Below, piece after piece: positions 44,160-53,984 of a DNA stretch of 64,000 nucleotides. Origin of the DNA: Streptomyces sp. NRRL F-6131 (lineage in GTDB: Bacteria; Actinomycetota; Actinomycetes; Streptomycetales; Streptomycetaceae); assembly GCA_000719695.1 (NCBI GenBank), contig JOHN01000001.1:62001-126000 (forward strand). The letters are read 5' to 3'. Position numbers and translations under genes: made by a program. The notes below the pieces were generated by a model. It did not search any database. It saw only the letters and a list, made by a program, of their open reading frames with translations, and was not told the DNA's origin. Positions within the stretch are counted from its first letter, which is position 1. Each line of letters begins with the position of its first letter.

Positions 44160-44537
44160 TCAGGAGTAGACCGGCCCGGTGAACTTCTCGCCCGGCCCCG
44201 AGCCCGGCGCGTCCGGGACGAGGGAGGCCTCGCGGAAGGCCAGCTGCAGCGAGCGCAGGCCGTCGCGCAGCGGCGCGGCGTGGAAGTTGCTGATCTCCGG
44301 AGCGCCCGCGGTGACCAGGCCGGCCAGCGCGGTGATGAGCTTGCGGGCCTCGTCGAGGTCCTTGTCCTTCTCGCCGCCCTCGGCGAGACCGCACTTGACG
44401 GCCGCGGCGCTCATCAGGTGCACCGCCACGGTGGTGATCACCTCGACGGCCGGGACCTCGGCGATGTCCCGGGTCAGGTCGTCGAAGCCGATCGCCTCGT
44501 CGTCCGCGGCGGGGTTCTGGGTGGGCTCGCTGCTCAA
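44160..44537 (-). CDS. DUF1844 protein
   Basis: A 125-residue DUF1844 protein: FDDLTRDIAEVPAVEVITT, then HLMSAAAVKCGLAEGG and DLDEARKLITALAGL match the family, which in actinobacteria is typically encoded next to infC, as here. The likely start is TTG 44537, giving the usual MSSEP-like N-terminus; no ATG or GTG fits without a long poor extension. Divergent from the infC leader. Function unknown. Confidence 0.85.
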   Translation of the reverse strand: MSSEPTQNPAADDEAIGFDDLTRDIAEVPAVEVITTVAVHLMSAAAVKCGLAEGGEKDKDLDEARKLITALAGLVTAGAPEISNFHAAPLRDGLRSLQLAFREASLVPDAPGSGPGEKFTGPVYS

Positions 44538-44630
44538 GGGGGGCTCGTTCCGTCGTGCCGGTGTCCGTACAGAGGGAGCGTACAAGCCGGGGCACACGGG
44601 GGCGGAATGGCGTCGGACCCCCCGGCGCTG

Positions 44631-44987
44631 TATGCTTCGAGACTGACCGGCCAGGCGTTCTCACGGATGCCCGGCCAGCAAGAGGAGGCTCCACCCAGGA
44701 GGCCCGAGAGGGCAACCGCGAAAGTCTCCCACCTGATCGACCTCAGGGTCGACGGGTCCGGTCCGCGACGGGCGCCCAGCGCCGACGGTCGCCGCAGCGC
44801 CCCTCACCGGGCGTCGCCCCCGGTTGTGTGGAGCCCCGCTTGTACCGAGCGGGGCTTTTTTCGTGTCGCGGTGTGGGCGTCGAGACCCACAGCGCAGCAC
44901 GAATGAAGCCCCGCCCAGTGGTCGAGTCCACTACGTGCGACCGCCGTCCGACGGCCGCATCGCAGAAGGTGCAACCGAGGAGGCCCC
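44631..44987 (+). promoter_or_regulatory. infC leader region (about 340 nt)
   Basis: TATGCT (44631-44636) is a plausible -10, giving a long untranslated leader. It includes several hairpins, an intrinsic terminator at 44832-44861, a second dyad near 44873-44891 and a GAGGAGG ribosome site at 44977-44983. Such leaders regulate IF3/L35/L20 in other bacteria; no known leader motif was recognised here. Confidence 0.6.
44832..44861 (+). terminator. intrinsic terminator/attenuator in the infC leader
   Basis: AGCCCCGCT pairs with AGCGGGGCT around a 7-nt loop and ends in six T residues, the most classical terminator in the window, 126 bases before the infC start. A downstream AAGCCCCGC (about 44906-44914) repeats the left arm. 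Confidence 0.85.
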
Positions 44988-45737
44988 ATCAGCACCGAGC
45001 CCCGCATCAACGACCGGATTCGCGTCCCCGAGGTGCGACTCGTCGGTCCCAGCGGCGAGCAGGTCGGCATCGTGCCGCTTGCCAAGGCGCTGGAGCTCGC
45101 GCAGGAGTACGACCTCGACCTGGTCGAGGTCGCGGCGACCGCCCGGCCGCCGGTGTGCAAGCTCATGGACTACGGCAAGTTCAAGTACGAGTCGGCCATG
45201 AAGGCCCGTGAGGCGCGCAAGAACCAGGCGCACACGGTCATCAAGGAGATGAAGCTCCGGCCGAAGATCGACCCGCACGACTATGACACCAAGAAGGGTC
45301 ACGTCGTCCGGTTCCTCAAGCAGGGCGACAAGGTCAAGATCACGATCATGTTCCGCGGTCGTGAGCAGTCCCGCCCCGAGCTGGGCTTCCGTCTGCTCCA
45401 GCGGCTCGCCGACGACGTCCAGGACCTGGGCTTCGTCGAGTCCTCGCCGAAGCAGGACGGCCGTAACATGATCATGGTCCTCGGCCCGCACAAGAAGAAG
45501 ACCGAGGCGATGGCCGAGGCCCGCGCCATCGCGGACGCCCGCAAGGCCGAGCGCCAGGGCCGGACCCCCGGCTCCGACGCCGCCGAGGAGTCCGTCGAGA
45601 CTCCGGACGTCGTCGAGGCCGTCGAGGCCGAGGACGCCGTCGAGCCTGCCGAGGCCCAGGACGCCGCCGCCGAGACGGAGGCCCCCGAGGCCGCCGCTCC
45701 GGTCGAGCAGCCGGCCGAGGCCTCCCAGGGCGCCTGA
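44988..45737 (+). CDS. infC: translation initiation factor IF-3, ATC start
   Basis: A 249-residue IF3. The N-terminal domain needs [20 protein letters not shown], which is coded from 44988. No ATG, GTG, TTG or CTG occurs in frame between the stop at 44904 and GTG 45033, and GTG 45033 would remove the [10 protein letters not shown] strand. ATC 44988 follows GAGGAGG by four bases. Thus initiation probably uses ATC, parallel to the ATT start of E. coli infC, which lets IF3 repress itself. The core holds [13 protein letters not shown] and [19 protein letters not shown]. An acidic Glu/Ala tail of about 60 residues is an actinobacterial trait. Confidence 0.93.
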   Translation: MSTEPRINDRIRVPEVRLVGPSGEQVGIVPLAKALELAQEYDLDLVEVAATARPPVCKLMDYGKFKYESAMKAREARKNQAHTVIKEMKLRPKIDPHDYDTKKGHVVRFLKQGDKVKITIMFRGREQSRPELGFRLLQRLADDVQDLGFVESSPKQDGRNMIMVLGPHKKKTEAMAEARAIADARKAERQGRTPGSDAAEESVETPDVVEAVEAEDAVEPAEAQDAAAETEAPEAAAPVEQPAEASQGA

Positions 45738-45876
45738 CCTTCCCCGGTCAGGACGGCCCGGGAGACCGGCCACCAAGGTGACGGGGCGCCCCGCCCGGTC
45801 ACCGCAGATCCATCCTTCACGCCCGCGCGGCGCACACCGCGCGGGCGTGGACGGACCGACGAGGAGATACGGCGAC

Positions 45877-46071
45877 ATGCCGAAGCAGAAGACGCACAGT
45901 GGCGCCAGCAAGCGCTTCAAGATCAGTGGCTCTGGCAAGGTGCTGCGCGAGCGCGCCGGCCGCCGCCACCTCCTGGAGCACAAGCCCTCGACGCTGACCC
46001 GCAAGCTGGCCGGAACGGTCGAGCTGGCCCCCGCCGACGCCAAGAAGATCAAGAAGCTTCTCGGCAAGTGA
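45877..46071 (+). CDS. rpmI: 50S ribosomal protein L35
   Basis: A 64-residue L35: [17 protein letters not shown] and [15 protein letters not shown] are family marks. It binds 23S rRNA in the large subunit. ATG 45877 follows GAGGAGA. Second gene of infC-rpmI-rplT; 139 bases separate it from infC. Confidence 0.97.
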   Translation: MPKQKTHSGASKRFKISGSGKVLRERAGRRHLLEHKPSTLTRKLAGTVELAPADAKKIKKLLGK

Positions 46072-46136
46072 TCGCCCTCCCGCCCGGCGCGAGCCGCGTG
46101 CGGGGCAGCTGATCCTTCCCGACCCATTCGAATGAC

Positions 46137-46162
46137 GGACCACGTGAAGTAGTCCGTGGTCC
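46137..46162 (+). other. hairpin between rpmI and rplT
   Basis: GGACCACG pairs with CGTGGTCC around a 10-nt loop, ending 18 bases before the rplT start. Possibly an mRNA site for L20, but unproven. Confidence 0.45.
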
Positions 46163-46180
46163 AACCCAAGGAGTAATCAA

Positions 46181-46576
46181 GTGGCACGCGTCAAGCGGGC
46201 AGTGAACGCCCACAAGAAGCGCCGGGTCATCCTGGAGCGCGCCAGCGGCTACCGCGGCCAGCGCTCGCGCCTGTACCGCAAGGCCAAGGAGCAGGTCACC
46301 CACTCGCTGGTCTACAACTTCAACGACCGCAAGAAGCGCAAGGGCGACTTCCGTCAGCTGTGGATCCAGCGCATCAACGCTGCGGCCCGTGCCAACGGCA
46401 TCACCTACAACCGCTTCGTGCAGGGTCTGAAGGCCGCCAGCGTCGAGATCGACCGCAAGATGCTGGCCGACCTGGCCGTCAACGACCCGGGTGCGTTCGC
46501 GTCGCTCGTCGAGGTCGCCCAGAAGGCGCTGCCGGCCGACGTCAACGCCCCGAAGGCCGCCGCCGACGCCGCCTGA
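46181..46576 (+). CDS. rplT: 50S ribosomal protein L20
   Basis: A 131-residue L20, with the basic N-terminal RNA-binding tail ([17 protein letters not shown]) and [20 protein letters not shown]. It is needed early in large-subunit assembly and in several bacteria represses its own operon. GTG start 46181 follows AAGGAG. A terminator follows at 46631. Confidence 0.97.
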   Translation: MARVKRAVNAHKKRRVILERASGYRGQRSRLYRKAKEQVTHSLVYNFNDRKKRKGDFRQLWIQRINAAARANGITYNRFVQGLKAASVEIDRKMLADLAVNDPGAFASLVEVAQKALPADVNAPKAAADAA

Positions 46577-46630
46577 TCCTCGGATCAGTCGTACCGGTCC
46601 CCGGACCGGTCGTGTTGAGCTGTTGAGCTG

Positions 46631-46667
46631 ACCGGACCCGCAGGCTCGATCCTGCGGGTCCGGTTTT
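46631..46667 (+). terminator. intrinsic terminator after rplT
   Basis: ACCGGACCCGCAG pairs with CTGCGGGTCCGGT around an 8-nt loop, with TTTT at the end. Confidence 0.9.
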
Positions 46668-46771
46668 GCGTTACCCGCTTGTCGCGCGTCACCCGCCCTC
46701 CCGCGCGTCACCCGCCTTTCTGCGTCACCCCGTTTCGCGGCCCGCACAGAAGCCCGTACAGAGACGAGATC

Positions 46772-47638
46772 ATGCCGAGCACCGACTCCCCCCTGCTCAC
46801 CTCCCTGCGCTCGCCGCGCGTGGTCGCCGCCCGGCGGCTCGCCAAGCGGAGCCAGCGCGGCAAGGAGCGCCGCTTCCTCGTCGAGGGCCCGCAGGCCGTC
46901 CGCGAGGCCGTCGCGTTCGGGCGGCTGCCGGGCTCGGGCGAGCACGCCGTCGTCGAGGTGTACGCCACCCTCGAGGCCGCCGAGCGGCACGCGGGCATCG
47001 TCGAGGCCGCGCTGGCCGAGGGGCTGCCGGTGCTCACCGCCACCGACGAGGTGATCGCCGGGATCTGCGACACGGTGACCCCGCAGGGCATCGTCGCGCT
47101 CTGCCGCTTCATCGACGCCCCGTTCGCCGACGTCCTCGCCGCCCGCCCCCAGCTGGTCGCCGTGCTCGCCCACGTCCGCGACCCCGGGAACGCCGGCACC
47201 GTGCTGCGCACCGCCGACGCCGCCGGCGCCGACGCCGTGGTGCTCACCGACGCCTCCGTGGACCTCTACAACCCGAAGGCCGTCCGGGCCTCGGTCGGCA
47301 GCCTGTTCCACCTCCCGGTCGCCGTCGGGGTGCCGGTCGAGGAGGCGATCGGGCGACTGCGCGAGGCCGGCGTGCGGGTGCTGGCCGCCGACGGCGCGGG
47401 GGAGCGCGACCTCGACCAGGAGCTCGACGAGGGCACCCTGGGCGCGCCCGGCGCCTGGGTGTTCGGCAACGAGGCGTGGGGGCTCCCGGAGGAGACCCGC
47501 GCGCTCACCGACGAGGTCGTGCGCGTGCCGATCCACGGGCACGCCGAGAGCCTGAACCTGGCCACCGCCGCCGCGGTCTGCCTGTACGCCTCCGCCCGCG
47601 CCCAGCGCGCGCCCGGCGGGTGCCGCGCGGCGGGGTAG
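46772..47638 (+). CDS. TrmH/SpoU-family rRNA 2'-O-methyltransferase
   Basis: A 288-residue SPOUT methyltransferase. The N-terminal SpoU substrate-binding domain has KERRFLVEGPQAVREAV; knot motifs are LAHVRDPGNAGTVLRTADA (1), WVFGNEAWGLPEE (2) and ESLNLATAAAVCLY (3). It is the usual neighbour of infC-rpmI-rplT and probably modifies 23S rRNA ribose. ATG 46772 has a weak GAGACGAG upstream. Confidence 0.93.
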   Translation: MPSTDSPLLTSLRSPRVVAARRLAKRSQRGKERRFLVEGPQAVREAVAFGRLPGSGEHAVVEVYATLEAAERHAGIVEAALAEGLPVLTATDEVIAGICDTVTPQGIVALCRFIDAPFADVLAARPQLVAVLAHVRDPGNAGTVLRTADAAGADAVVLTDASVDLYNPKAVRASVGSLFHLPVAVGVPVEEAIGRLREAGVRVLAADGAGERDLDQELDEGTLGAPGAWVFGNEAWGLPEETRALTDEVVRVPIHGHAESLNLATAAAVCLYASARAQRAPGGCRAAG

Positions 47639-47775
47639 CCGGGGGCGCCCGGCCTCCCGGGACGGCCGCCCGGGAGCGCCGGAACTCGCCGTGAGCCCTA
47701 TTACGCGAGGCTGCGAGGCGCTAGGGTCTGCCTCGGTGGGGGGAAAGACACGGTGGGTAATCGGGGAGGACACCC

Positions 47776-48879
47776 ATGGTCGGCAGCGGGCCAGAGCTCG
47801 ACCCGGACGACCTGCCGGACGGCCTGGTGGTCGCCGACGCGCTGGGCCGGGTGGTCTGCTTCAACCGCGCCGCCGCGCGGCTGACCGGCGTCCCCCCGGA
47901 GGCCGCGCTCGGCAACGAGCTCTCGGAGGTCCTCCCGCTGGAGGACCTCGACGGCCGCCGCTGGTGGCAGCTGACCGACCCGTACGGCGGTCTCGCCGTC
48001 CGCACCAGCCAGCCGGAGCGCAACCTGCTGCTGCCCGGGGGCCGCGAGGTGCTGGTCTCCGCCCGGTACGTGCGCGCGTACCCCAAGGGCCCGGTCGAGC
48101 GGCTGGTGGTCGCCCTGCGCGGCACCGAGGCGCGCCGGCGCACCGAACGCAGCCACGCCGAGCTGATCGCCACCGTCGCGCACGAGCTGCGCTCGCCGCT
48201 CACCAGCGTCAAGGGCTTCACGGCGACCCTGCTCGCCAAGTGGGAGCGGTTCACCGACGGCCAGAAGCGGCTGATGCTGGAGACCGTGGACGCCGACGCC
48301 GACCGGGTCACCCGGCTGATCGCGGAGCTGCTGGACATCTCCCGGATCGACGCGGGCCGGCTGGAGCTGCGCAAGCAGGTGGTCGACCTGGCCGCCGCCG
48401 TCCACCGGCACGTCGAGCGCAAGGTCGCCACCGGGATCCCCGAGGACCGCTTCGACATCCGGGTCGGCGAGCCGCTGACGGTGCTGTGGGCGGATCCGGA
48501 CAAGGTCGACCAGGTGCTCGCCAACCTGCTGGAAAATGCGGTGCGGCACGGCGAGGGGACTGTCACCATCGAGGTGGCACCGGCCAAGGAGGTCGTCGAG
48601 GCCCCCGTCTGGGAGCGCCCCGGCACCCCGCCCCGCATCGTGGAAGGCACAGCGGTCACCGTGAGCGACGAAGGCAGCGGAATCCCCGAGGAGTCGATCC
48701 CGCGCGTCTTCACCCGCTTCTGGCGCGGCTCCAAGCGCGGCGGCACCGGCCTCGGCCTCTACATCGTCAAGGGCATCGTGGAGGCCCACGGCGGCTCGAT
48801 CCGGGTGGACCGCGCGCCCGGCGGCGGCGCCCGCTTCCGATTTATCCTGCCCGCCGGGATCCCCGACTTCATGCTCTGA
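47776..48879 (+). CDS. PAS-domain sensor histidine kinase, orphan
   Basis: A 367-residue soluble kinase without membrane segments. A PAS domain (DGLVVADALGRVVCFNRAAARLTG) leads to the dimerisation motif IATVAHELRSPLTSVKGF with the phosphoaccepting His. The ATP domain follows with NLLENAVRHGEG, VSDEGSGIPEE, RFWRGSKRGGTGLGLYIVK. No response regulator is adjacent. It is conserved next to pheST in streptomycetes. TAGGGT near 47721 is a plausible -10 and GGGGAGGA the ribosome site. Confidence 0.92.
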   Translation: MVGSGPELDPDDLPDGLVVADALGRVVCFNRAAARLTGVPPEAALGNELSEVLPLEDLDGRRWWQLTDPYGGLAVRTSQPERNLLLPGGREVLVSARYVRAYPKGPVERLVVALRGTEARRRTERSHAELIATVAHELRSPLTSVKGFTATLLAKWERFTDGQKRLMLETVDADADRVTRLIAELLDISRIDAGRLELRKQVVDLAAAVHRHVERKVATGIPEDRFDIRVGEPLTVLWADPDKVDQVLANLLENAVRHGEGTVTIEVAPAKEVVEAPVWERPGTPPRIVEGTAVTVSDEGSGIPEESIPRVFTRFWRGSKRGGTGLGLYIVKGIVEAHGGSIRVDRAPGGGARFRFILPAGIPDFML

Positions 48880-49158
48880 AGGAGCATGGACGACCGGCAC
48901 GGAGTGCCGGGTCGGCCCACCGGACGGGCTTGACGGCGGTCGCGCTACGCGCTGCGACTACACTCGACCTTTGGCGTTGTGGAACGCCCTGCGCGGCCGT
49001 GCCGCGGACATCCCACCTCCCCCGTTCGGAGACCGGCTGCCCGTGCCCCGGCCACGCCGGGCGTGACGCGGTGGCCCCTCCTGCCCGTCGGCGGGCCAGG
49101 AGGGCGCACGAGCCCCCTTACCTGAGCACGGACGAGCAGGAGCACGGGAAAGATAGAG

Positions 49159-50280
49159 ATGTCGGCACCCAACAAGTCGTACGACCCGGTCGAGGTCGAG
49201 GCCCTCAAGCCCGAGGTGGTGGAGGCGGCCCGGGACGAGGCGCTCGCCGCGTTCGCCGCCGCCACCAGCCTCGACGAGCTGAAGCAGGCCAAGGTCGCCC
49301 ACACCGGCGACCGCTCCGCGCTCTCCCTCGCCAACCGCGAGATCGGCGCCCTGCCCCCGCACGCCAAGGCCGCCGCCGGCAAGCTGATCGGCCAGGCCCG
49401 GGGCGCCGTCAACCAGGCGCTCGCCAAGCGGCAGGCCGAACTGGAGGCCGAGCGCGACGCCCGGGTGCTGGTCGAGGAGGCGGTGGACGTCACCCTGCCC
49501 TTCGACCGCACCCCGCGCGGCGCCCGCCACCCGCTGACCACGCTGGCCGAGCGCATCGAGGACACCTTCGTCGCGATGGGCTACGAGGTCGCCGAGGGCC
49601 CCGAGGTCGAGGCGGAGTGGCTCAACTTCGACGCCCTCAACCTGGGCCCGGACCACCCGGCCCGCTCCATGCAGGACACCTTCTTCGTCCGGGCCCCGGA
49701 CGGCTCCGCGGACTCCGGCGTGGTCCTGCGCACCCAGACCTCGCCGGTCCAGGCGCGCACCATGCTCGACCGCGAGCCCCCGCTCTACGTCGTCTGCCCC
49801 GGCCGGGTCTACCGCACCGACGAGCTGGACGCCACCCACACCCCGGTCTTCCGGCAGGTCGAGGGCCTGGCCGTGGACGAGGGCATCACCTTCGCCGACC
49901 TCAAGGGCACCATCGAGCAGCTCGTCTCGACCCTGATCGGCGACGGCCTGGAGCTGCGCTGGCGGCCCTCGTACTTCCCGTTCACCGAGCCGAGCGCCGA
50001 GATCGACCTGCAGTGCTTCGTGTGCCGCGGCGAGTCGGTCGGCAACCCGGACCGGCCCTGCCGCACCTGCGGCTCCGAGGGCTGGATCGAGCTCGGCGGC
50101 TGCGGCGTCGTCAACCCGCGGGTGCTGGTCGCCTGCGGCGTGGACCCCGACCGCTACAGCGGCTTCGCGTTCGGCCTGGGCCTGGAGCGAATCCTGATGA
50201 ACCGTCACAACGTCGCCGACATGCGCGACATGGTCGAGGGTGACGTGCGCTTCACCCTCCCGTTCGGGATGGAGATCTGA
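49159..50280 (+). CDS. pheS: phenylalanyl-tRNA synthetase alpha subunit
   Basis: A 373-residue class II synthetase subunit. An N-terminal coiled coil (residues about 1-95) contacts tRNA; motif 2 appears in [21 protein letters not shown] and motif 3 in [15 protein letters not shown]. It makes Phe-tRNA with the beta subunit as an alpha2-beta2 complex. The 279-base leader upstream has a hairpin near 49075-49104 but no phenylalanine-rich leader peptide or T-box was seen. Stop overlaps pheT start by one base. Confidence 0.97.
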   Translation: MSAPNKSYDPVEVEALKPEVVEAARDEALAAFAAATSLDELKQAKVAHTGDRSALSLANREIGALPPHAKAAAGKLIGQARGAVNQALAKRQAELEAERDARVLVEEAVDVTLPFDRTPRGARHPLTTLAERIEDTFVAMGYEVAEGPEVEAEWLNFDALNLGPDHPARSMQDTFFVRAPDGSADSGVVLRTQTSPVQARTMLDREPPLYVVCPGRVYRTDELDATHTPVFRQVEGLAVDEGITFADLKGTIEQLVSTLIGDGLELRWRPSYFPFTEPSAEIDLQCFVCRGESVGNPDRPCRTCGSEGWIELGGCGVVNPRVLVACGVDPDRYSGFAFGLGLERILMNRHNVADMRDMVEGDVRFTLPFGMEI

Positions 50281-52781
50281 TGCGCGTCCCGCTTTCCTGG
50301 CTGCGCGAGTACGTCGACCTGCCGGCCGGCGAGACCGGCCGCGACGTGGCCGAGCGCCTGGTCCGGGCCGGCCTGGAGGTCGAGACCGTCGAGCAGCTCG
50401 GCGGCGACCTCAAGGGCCCGCTGGTGGTCGGCGAGGTGCTCTCCATCGAGGAGCTGTCCGGCTTCAAGAAGCCGATCCGGCACTGCTGGGTCAACGTCGG
50501 CGAGGCCAACGGCACCGGCGAGCCGCAGGAGATCGTCTGCGGCGCGACCAACTTCGCCGTCGGCGACAAGGTCGTCGTGGTCCTCCCGGGCGCCGTGCTG
50601 CCCGGCCCGTTCCCGATCGCCGCCCGCAAGACCTACGGCCACACCTCGGCCGGCATGATCTGCTCGGCCCGCGAGCTGGGCATGGGCGACGACCACCACG
50701 GCATCATCGTGCTGCCGCCCGAGTACGAGCCCGGCACCGACGCGATCGAGCTGCTCCAGCTGGTCGACGAGGTGCTCGACATCGCCGTCACCCCGGACCG
50801 CGGCTACTGCCTGTCCATGCGCGGCGTCGCCCGCGAGGCCGCCGCCGCGTACGGGCTGCCGCTGGCCGACCCGGCGCTGCTCGACGTGCCGCCGGCCAAC
50901 TCCTTCGGCTACCCGGTGAAGGTCAACGACCCGGCCGGCTGCGACCGCTTCGTGGCCCGCACCGTCGTCGGCCTCGACCCGAACGCCAAGTCCCCGATCT
51001 GGCTCCAGCGCCGGCTGCAGAAGACGGGCATCCGCCCGATCTCGCTCGCCGTCGACATCACCAACTACGTGATGCTGGAGGTCGGCCAGCCGCTGCACGC
51101 CTACGACAAGCAGCGCGTCGACGGCCCGATCACGGTCCGCCGGGCCGAGCCGGGCGAGTCGCTCACCACCCTCGACGGCGTCGAGCGCAAGCTGTCCGCC
51201 GAGGACCTGCTGATCTGCGACAACAGCGGCCCGATCGGCCTCGCCGGCGTCATGGGCGGCGCCTCCACCGAGATCCTCGACCCGGCCGCCGGTCCCGGCA
51301 CCACCGAGGTGATCATCGAGGCGGCGCACTTCGACCCGGTCGCCATCGCCCGCGGCGCCAAGCGGCACAAGCTGCCCTCCGAGGCGTCCAAGCGCTTCGA
51401 GCGCGGCGTCGACCCGGAGGCCGCCCGCGCCGCCGCGCAGCGCGCCGTCGACCTGCTGGTGCTGATCGCCGGCGGCACCGCCGAGGCCGGTGTCACCGAC
51501 ATCGCCGCCCCGCACCCGGTGCGCACCATCACCATCGCCGCCGACCTGCCCGACCGGGTGGCCGGCACCGAGTACGGCCGCGAGACCGTCACCCGGCGCC
51601 TGCAGGAGATCGGCTGCTCGGTCGCCGGCGCCGACGTCCTGGAGGTCACCCCGCCGACCTGGCGCCCCGACCTCACCGACCCGTACGACCTCGCGGAGGA
51701 GGTCATCCGGCTGGAGGGCTACGACAACGTCCCCGCCCGGATGCCCACCGTCCCGCCGGGCAGGGGCCTGACCGAGGCCCAGCGGATGCACCGCCGGGTC
51801 GGCGTGGCGCTGGCCGGCGCCGGCTACGTCGAGGTCAACAACTACCCGTTCGTCGGCGAGGCCTCCTTCGAGGCGCTCGGCCTGGAGGCGGACGACCGCC
51901 GCCGCCGGACCGTCACGCTGGTCAACCCGCTCAACGACGAGGAGCCGGGGCTGCGCACCACGCTGCTGCCGGGCCTGCTCGGGGCGCTGCGCCGCAACGT
52001 CGGGCGCGGCAACACCGATCTGGCGGTCTTCGAGACCGGGACCGTCTTCCTGCCGAAGGACGAGCTGTCGGTCGCCCCGCGTCCGGCCGTCGACCGGCGC
52101 CCGAGCGACGAGGAGCTGGCCGCGCTGGACGCCGCGCTGCCGCACCAGCCGCGCCGGGTCGCCGTGGCGCTGACCGGCGAGCGGCTGCCGTCCGGTTGGT
52201 GGGGCAAGGGCTCCCCGGCCGGCTGGGCCGACGCGATCGAGGCCGCCCGCACGGTGGCCCGCGCCGCCGGTGTCGAGCTGACCGTCCGCCAGGGCCAGCT
52301 GCTGCCCTGGCACCCGGGCCGCTGCGCCGAGCTGGTGGTGGCCGGCACCGACCGCGTGGTGGGCCACGCCGGTGAGCTGCACCCGCGCGCCGTCAAGGCG
52401 ATGGGCCTGCCGGAGCGCACCGCCGCGATGGAGCTCGACCTGGACCTGCTGGCCGCCGACGGCGCCGAGCGGGTCTCGGGTCCGGCGGTCTCCGGGTTCC
52501 CGGTGGCCACCCAGGACGTCGCGCTGATCGTCGACGCGGCCGTGCCGGCCGCCGAGGTGGAGGCCGCGCTGCGGGCCGGGGCGGGCGAGTTGCTGGAGGC
52601 GATCCGGCTGTTCGACGTCTTCACCGGCGAGCAGGTCGGCGAGGGCCGCAAGTCGCTGGCGTACGCGCTGCGGTTCCGTGCCGCGGACCGCACGCTGACC
52701 GCCGACGAGGCGAGCGCCGCCCGGGAGGCGGCCGTCGCCGAGGCCGTCGTCCGCACCGGCGCGGTGCTGCGCGGCGCCTGA
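50280..52781 (+). CDS. pheT: phenylalanyl-tRNA synthetase beta subunit
   Basis: An 833-residue beta subunit. In order: B1 domain, tRNA-binding EMAP-like fold (residues about 40-150), B3/B4 editing domain, B5, class II-like core ([19 protein letters not shown]) and a C-terminal ferredoxin-fold anticodon-binding domain ([20 protein letters not shown]). It edits Tyr-tRNAPhe and shapes the complex. ATG shares a base with the pheS stop (TGATG). A terminator follows. Confidence 0.97.
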   Translation: MRVPLSWLREYVDLPAGETGRDVAERLVRAGLEVETVEQLGGDLKGPLVVGEVLSIEELSGFKKPIRHCWVNVGEANGTGEPQEIVCGATNFAVGDKVVVVLPGAVLPGPFPIAARKTYGHTSAGMICSARELGMGDDHHGIIVLPPEYEPGTDAIELLQLVDEVLDIAVTPDRGYCLSMRGVAREAAAAYGLPLADPALLDVPPANSFGYPVKVNDPAGCDRFVARTVVGLDPNAKSPIWLQRRLQKTGIRPISLAVDITNYVMLEVGQPLHAYDKQRVDGPITVRRAEPGESLTTLDGVERKLSAEDLLICDNSGPIGLAGVMGGASTEILDPAAGPGTTEVIIEAAHFDPVAIARGAKRHKLPSEASKRFERGVDPEAARAAAQRAVDLLVLIAGGTAEAGVTDIAAPHPVRTITIAADLPDRVAGTEYGRETVTRRLQEIGCSVAGADVLEVTPPTWRPDLTDPYDLAEEVIRLEGYDNVPARMPTVPPGRGLTEAQRMHRRVGVALAGAGYVEVNNYPFVGEASFEALGLEADDRRRRTVTLVNPLNDEEPGLRTTLLPGLLGALRRNVGRGNTDLAVFETGTVFLPKDELSVAPRPAVDRRPSDEELAALDAALPHQPRRVAVALTGERLPSGWWGKGSPAGWADAIEAARTVARAAGVELTVRQGQLLPWHPGRCAELVVAGTDRVVGHAGELHPRAVKAMGLPERTAAMELDLDLLAADGAERVSGPAVSGFPVATQDVALIVDAAVPAAEVEAALRAGAGELLEAIRLFDVFTGEQVGEGRKSLAYALRFRAADRTLTADEASAAREAAVAEAVVRTGAVLRGA

Positions 52782-52807
52782 CGGCCCGCCCGCCGCAGGG
52801 CGCCAGG

Positions 52808-52836
52808 GGCCCCGACCGGGACGTCCGGTCGGGGCC
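52808..52836 (+). terminator. 12-bp stem terminator after pheT
   Basis: GGCCCCGACCGG pairs with CCGGTCGGGGCC around GACGT. Confidence 0.85.
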
Positions 52837-52905
52837 TCCGGCATGTCCGCGGGCGCCGGGTGGTACCAAACCCTTGCGCCGGGGCGGGCGTGAACGCTTC
52901 AATCA

Positions 52906-52926
52906 AGTTAGGAAACTTTCCTAACT
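52906..52926 (+). promoter_or_regulatory. 21-bp palindrome before the chitosanase (CsnR-box-like operator)
   Basis: AGTTAGGAAA and TTTCCTAACT flank a single C. The perfect dyad lies 55 bases upstream of the chitosanase ATG. Streptomyces chitosanase genes are repressed by the ROK protein CsnR at palindromes of this kind. Confidence 0.8.
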
Positions 52927-52980
52927 CTCCTCACGGGTCCGGAGACCCCCATGCCCCGGACCAGGGAAACGGAGCGCCCC

Positions 52981-53817
52981 ATGCGTCTCAAGCACCCCGC
53001 CGCCCGTATCGCCCTCGCCGCCCTGCTGGTCGCCGGCCCGGCCACCGTCGCGGCCGCCGGCACCGTCCACGCCGCCCCCGCCGCCGGCACCGTCCGGCTC
53101 GCGGCCGTCGGCCTGGACGACCCGCACAAGAAGGACATCGCCATGCAGCTGGTGTCCAGCGCCGAGAACTCCTCCCTCGACTGGAAGTCGCAGTACAAGT
53201 ACATCGAGGACATCAAGGACGGTCGCGGCTACACCGCCGGCATCATCGGCTTCTGTTCCGGCACCGGCGACATGCTCGAACTCGTCGAGCACTACACCGA
53301 CCTCAAGCCGGGCAACGTCCTCGCCAAGTACCTCCCGGCGCTGCGCAAGGTCAACGGCACCGAGTCGCACGCCGGCCTCGGCTCCGCCTTCGAGAAGGAC
53401 TGGGCCACCGCCGCCAAGGACACGGTCTTCCAGAAGGCCCAGAACGACGAGCGCGACCGCGTCTACTTCAACCCCTCGGTCGGCCAGGCCAAGGCCGACG
53501 GCCTGCGGGCGCTCGGCCAGTTCGCCTACTACGACGCCATCGTGATGCACGGCCCCGGCGACGGCACCGACAGCTTCGGCGGGATCCGCAAGGCCGCCAT
53601 GAAGAAGGCGAAGACGCCCGCGCAGGGCGGCGACGAGGCCACCTACCTCAAGGCCTTCCTGGAGGCCCGCAAGGTCGTCATGAAGAAGGAGGAGGCCCAC
53701 GCCGACACCAGCCGGGTGGACACCGAGCAGACGGTCTTCCTCAACGCCAAGAACTTCGACCTCAACCCGCCGCTGAAGTGGAAGGTGTACGGCGACAGCT
53801 ACAGCATCAACAGCTGA
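52981..53817 (+). CDS. csnA: secreted GH46 chitosanase
   Basis: A 278-residue chitosanase that cuts chitosan by inversion. The signal peptide begins MRLKHPAARIALAALLVAG and is cleaved near VHAAP. Catalytic Glu lies in SSAENSSLDW and catalytic Asp in IKDGRGYTAGIIGF, as in the Streptomyces N174 enzyme. The rest matches the helical GH46 fold, including AYYDAIVMHGPGD. ATG 52981 is used, since the 10 codons upstream lack signal-peptide character. Likely controlled by the palindrome upstream. Confidence 0.96.
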   Translation: MRLKHPAARIALAALLVAGPATVAAAGTVHAAPAAGTVRLAAVGLDDPHKKDIAMQLVSSAENSSLDWKSQYKYIEDIKDGRGYTAGIIGFCSGTGDMLELVEHYTDLKPGNVLAKYLPALRKVNGTESHAGLGSAFEKDWATAAKDTVFQKAQNDERDRVYFNPSVGQAKADGLRALGQFAYYDAIVMHGPGDGTDSFGGIRKAAMKKAKTPAQGGDEATYLKAFLEARKVVMKKEEAHADTSRVDTEQTVFLNAKNFDLNPPLKWKVYGDSYSINS

Positions 53818-53971
53818 CGGTCCGCCACGGGACGTCGGGGGGTGCGCGGTGGGGGGCGGACGGCGGGAGGCGGACGGCGCGGCCGGGGCCTCCCGCCTCC
53901 GGCGTCGCGGCGTGCGACGCGGGCGGACGGCGCCCGGACTTATTCGGATGACGTCCGAACACGCGCGCTGG

Positions 53972-53977
53972 TAGCGT
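53972..53977 (+). promoter_or_regulatory. promoter of the 243-residue protein gene (probable leaderless start)
   Basis: ATGACG (53948-53953), an 18-bp spacer and TAGCGT, which ends seven bases before GTG 53985. Confidence 0.55.
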
Positions 53978-53984
53978 CCTCGAC

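Noticed and set aside
44668..44906. Upstream open reading frame in the infC leader
   Set aside because: The frame is open but lacks codon bias, crosses the terminator hairpin and has a poor ribosome site.
48880..49158. T-box or phenylalanine-rich leader peptide upstream of pheS
   Set aside because: No T-box sequence and no Phe-codon run in any short frame; only a plain hairpin near 49075.
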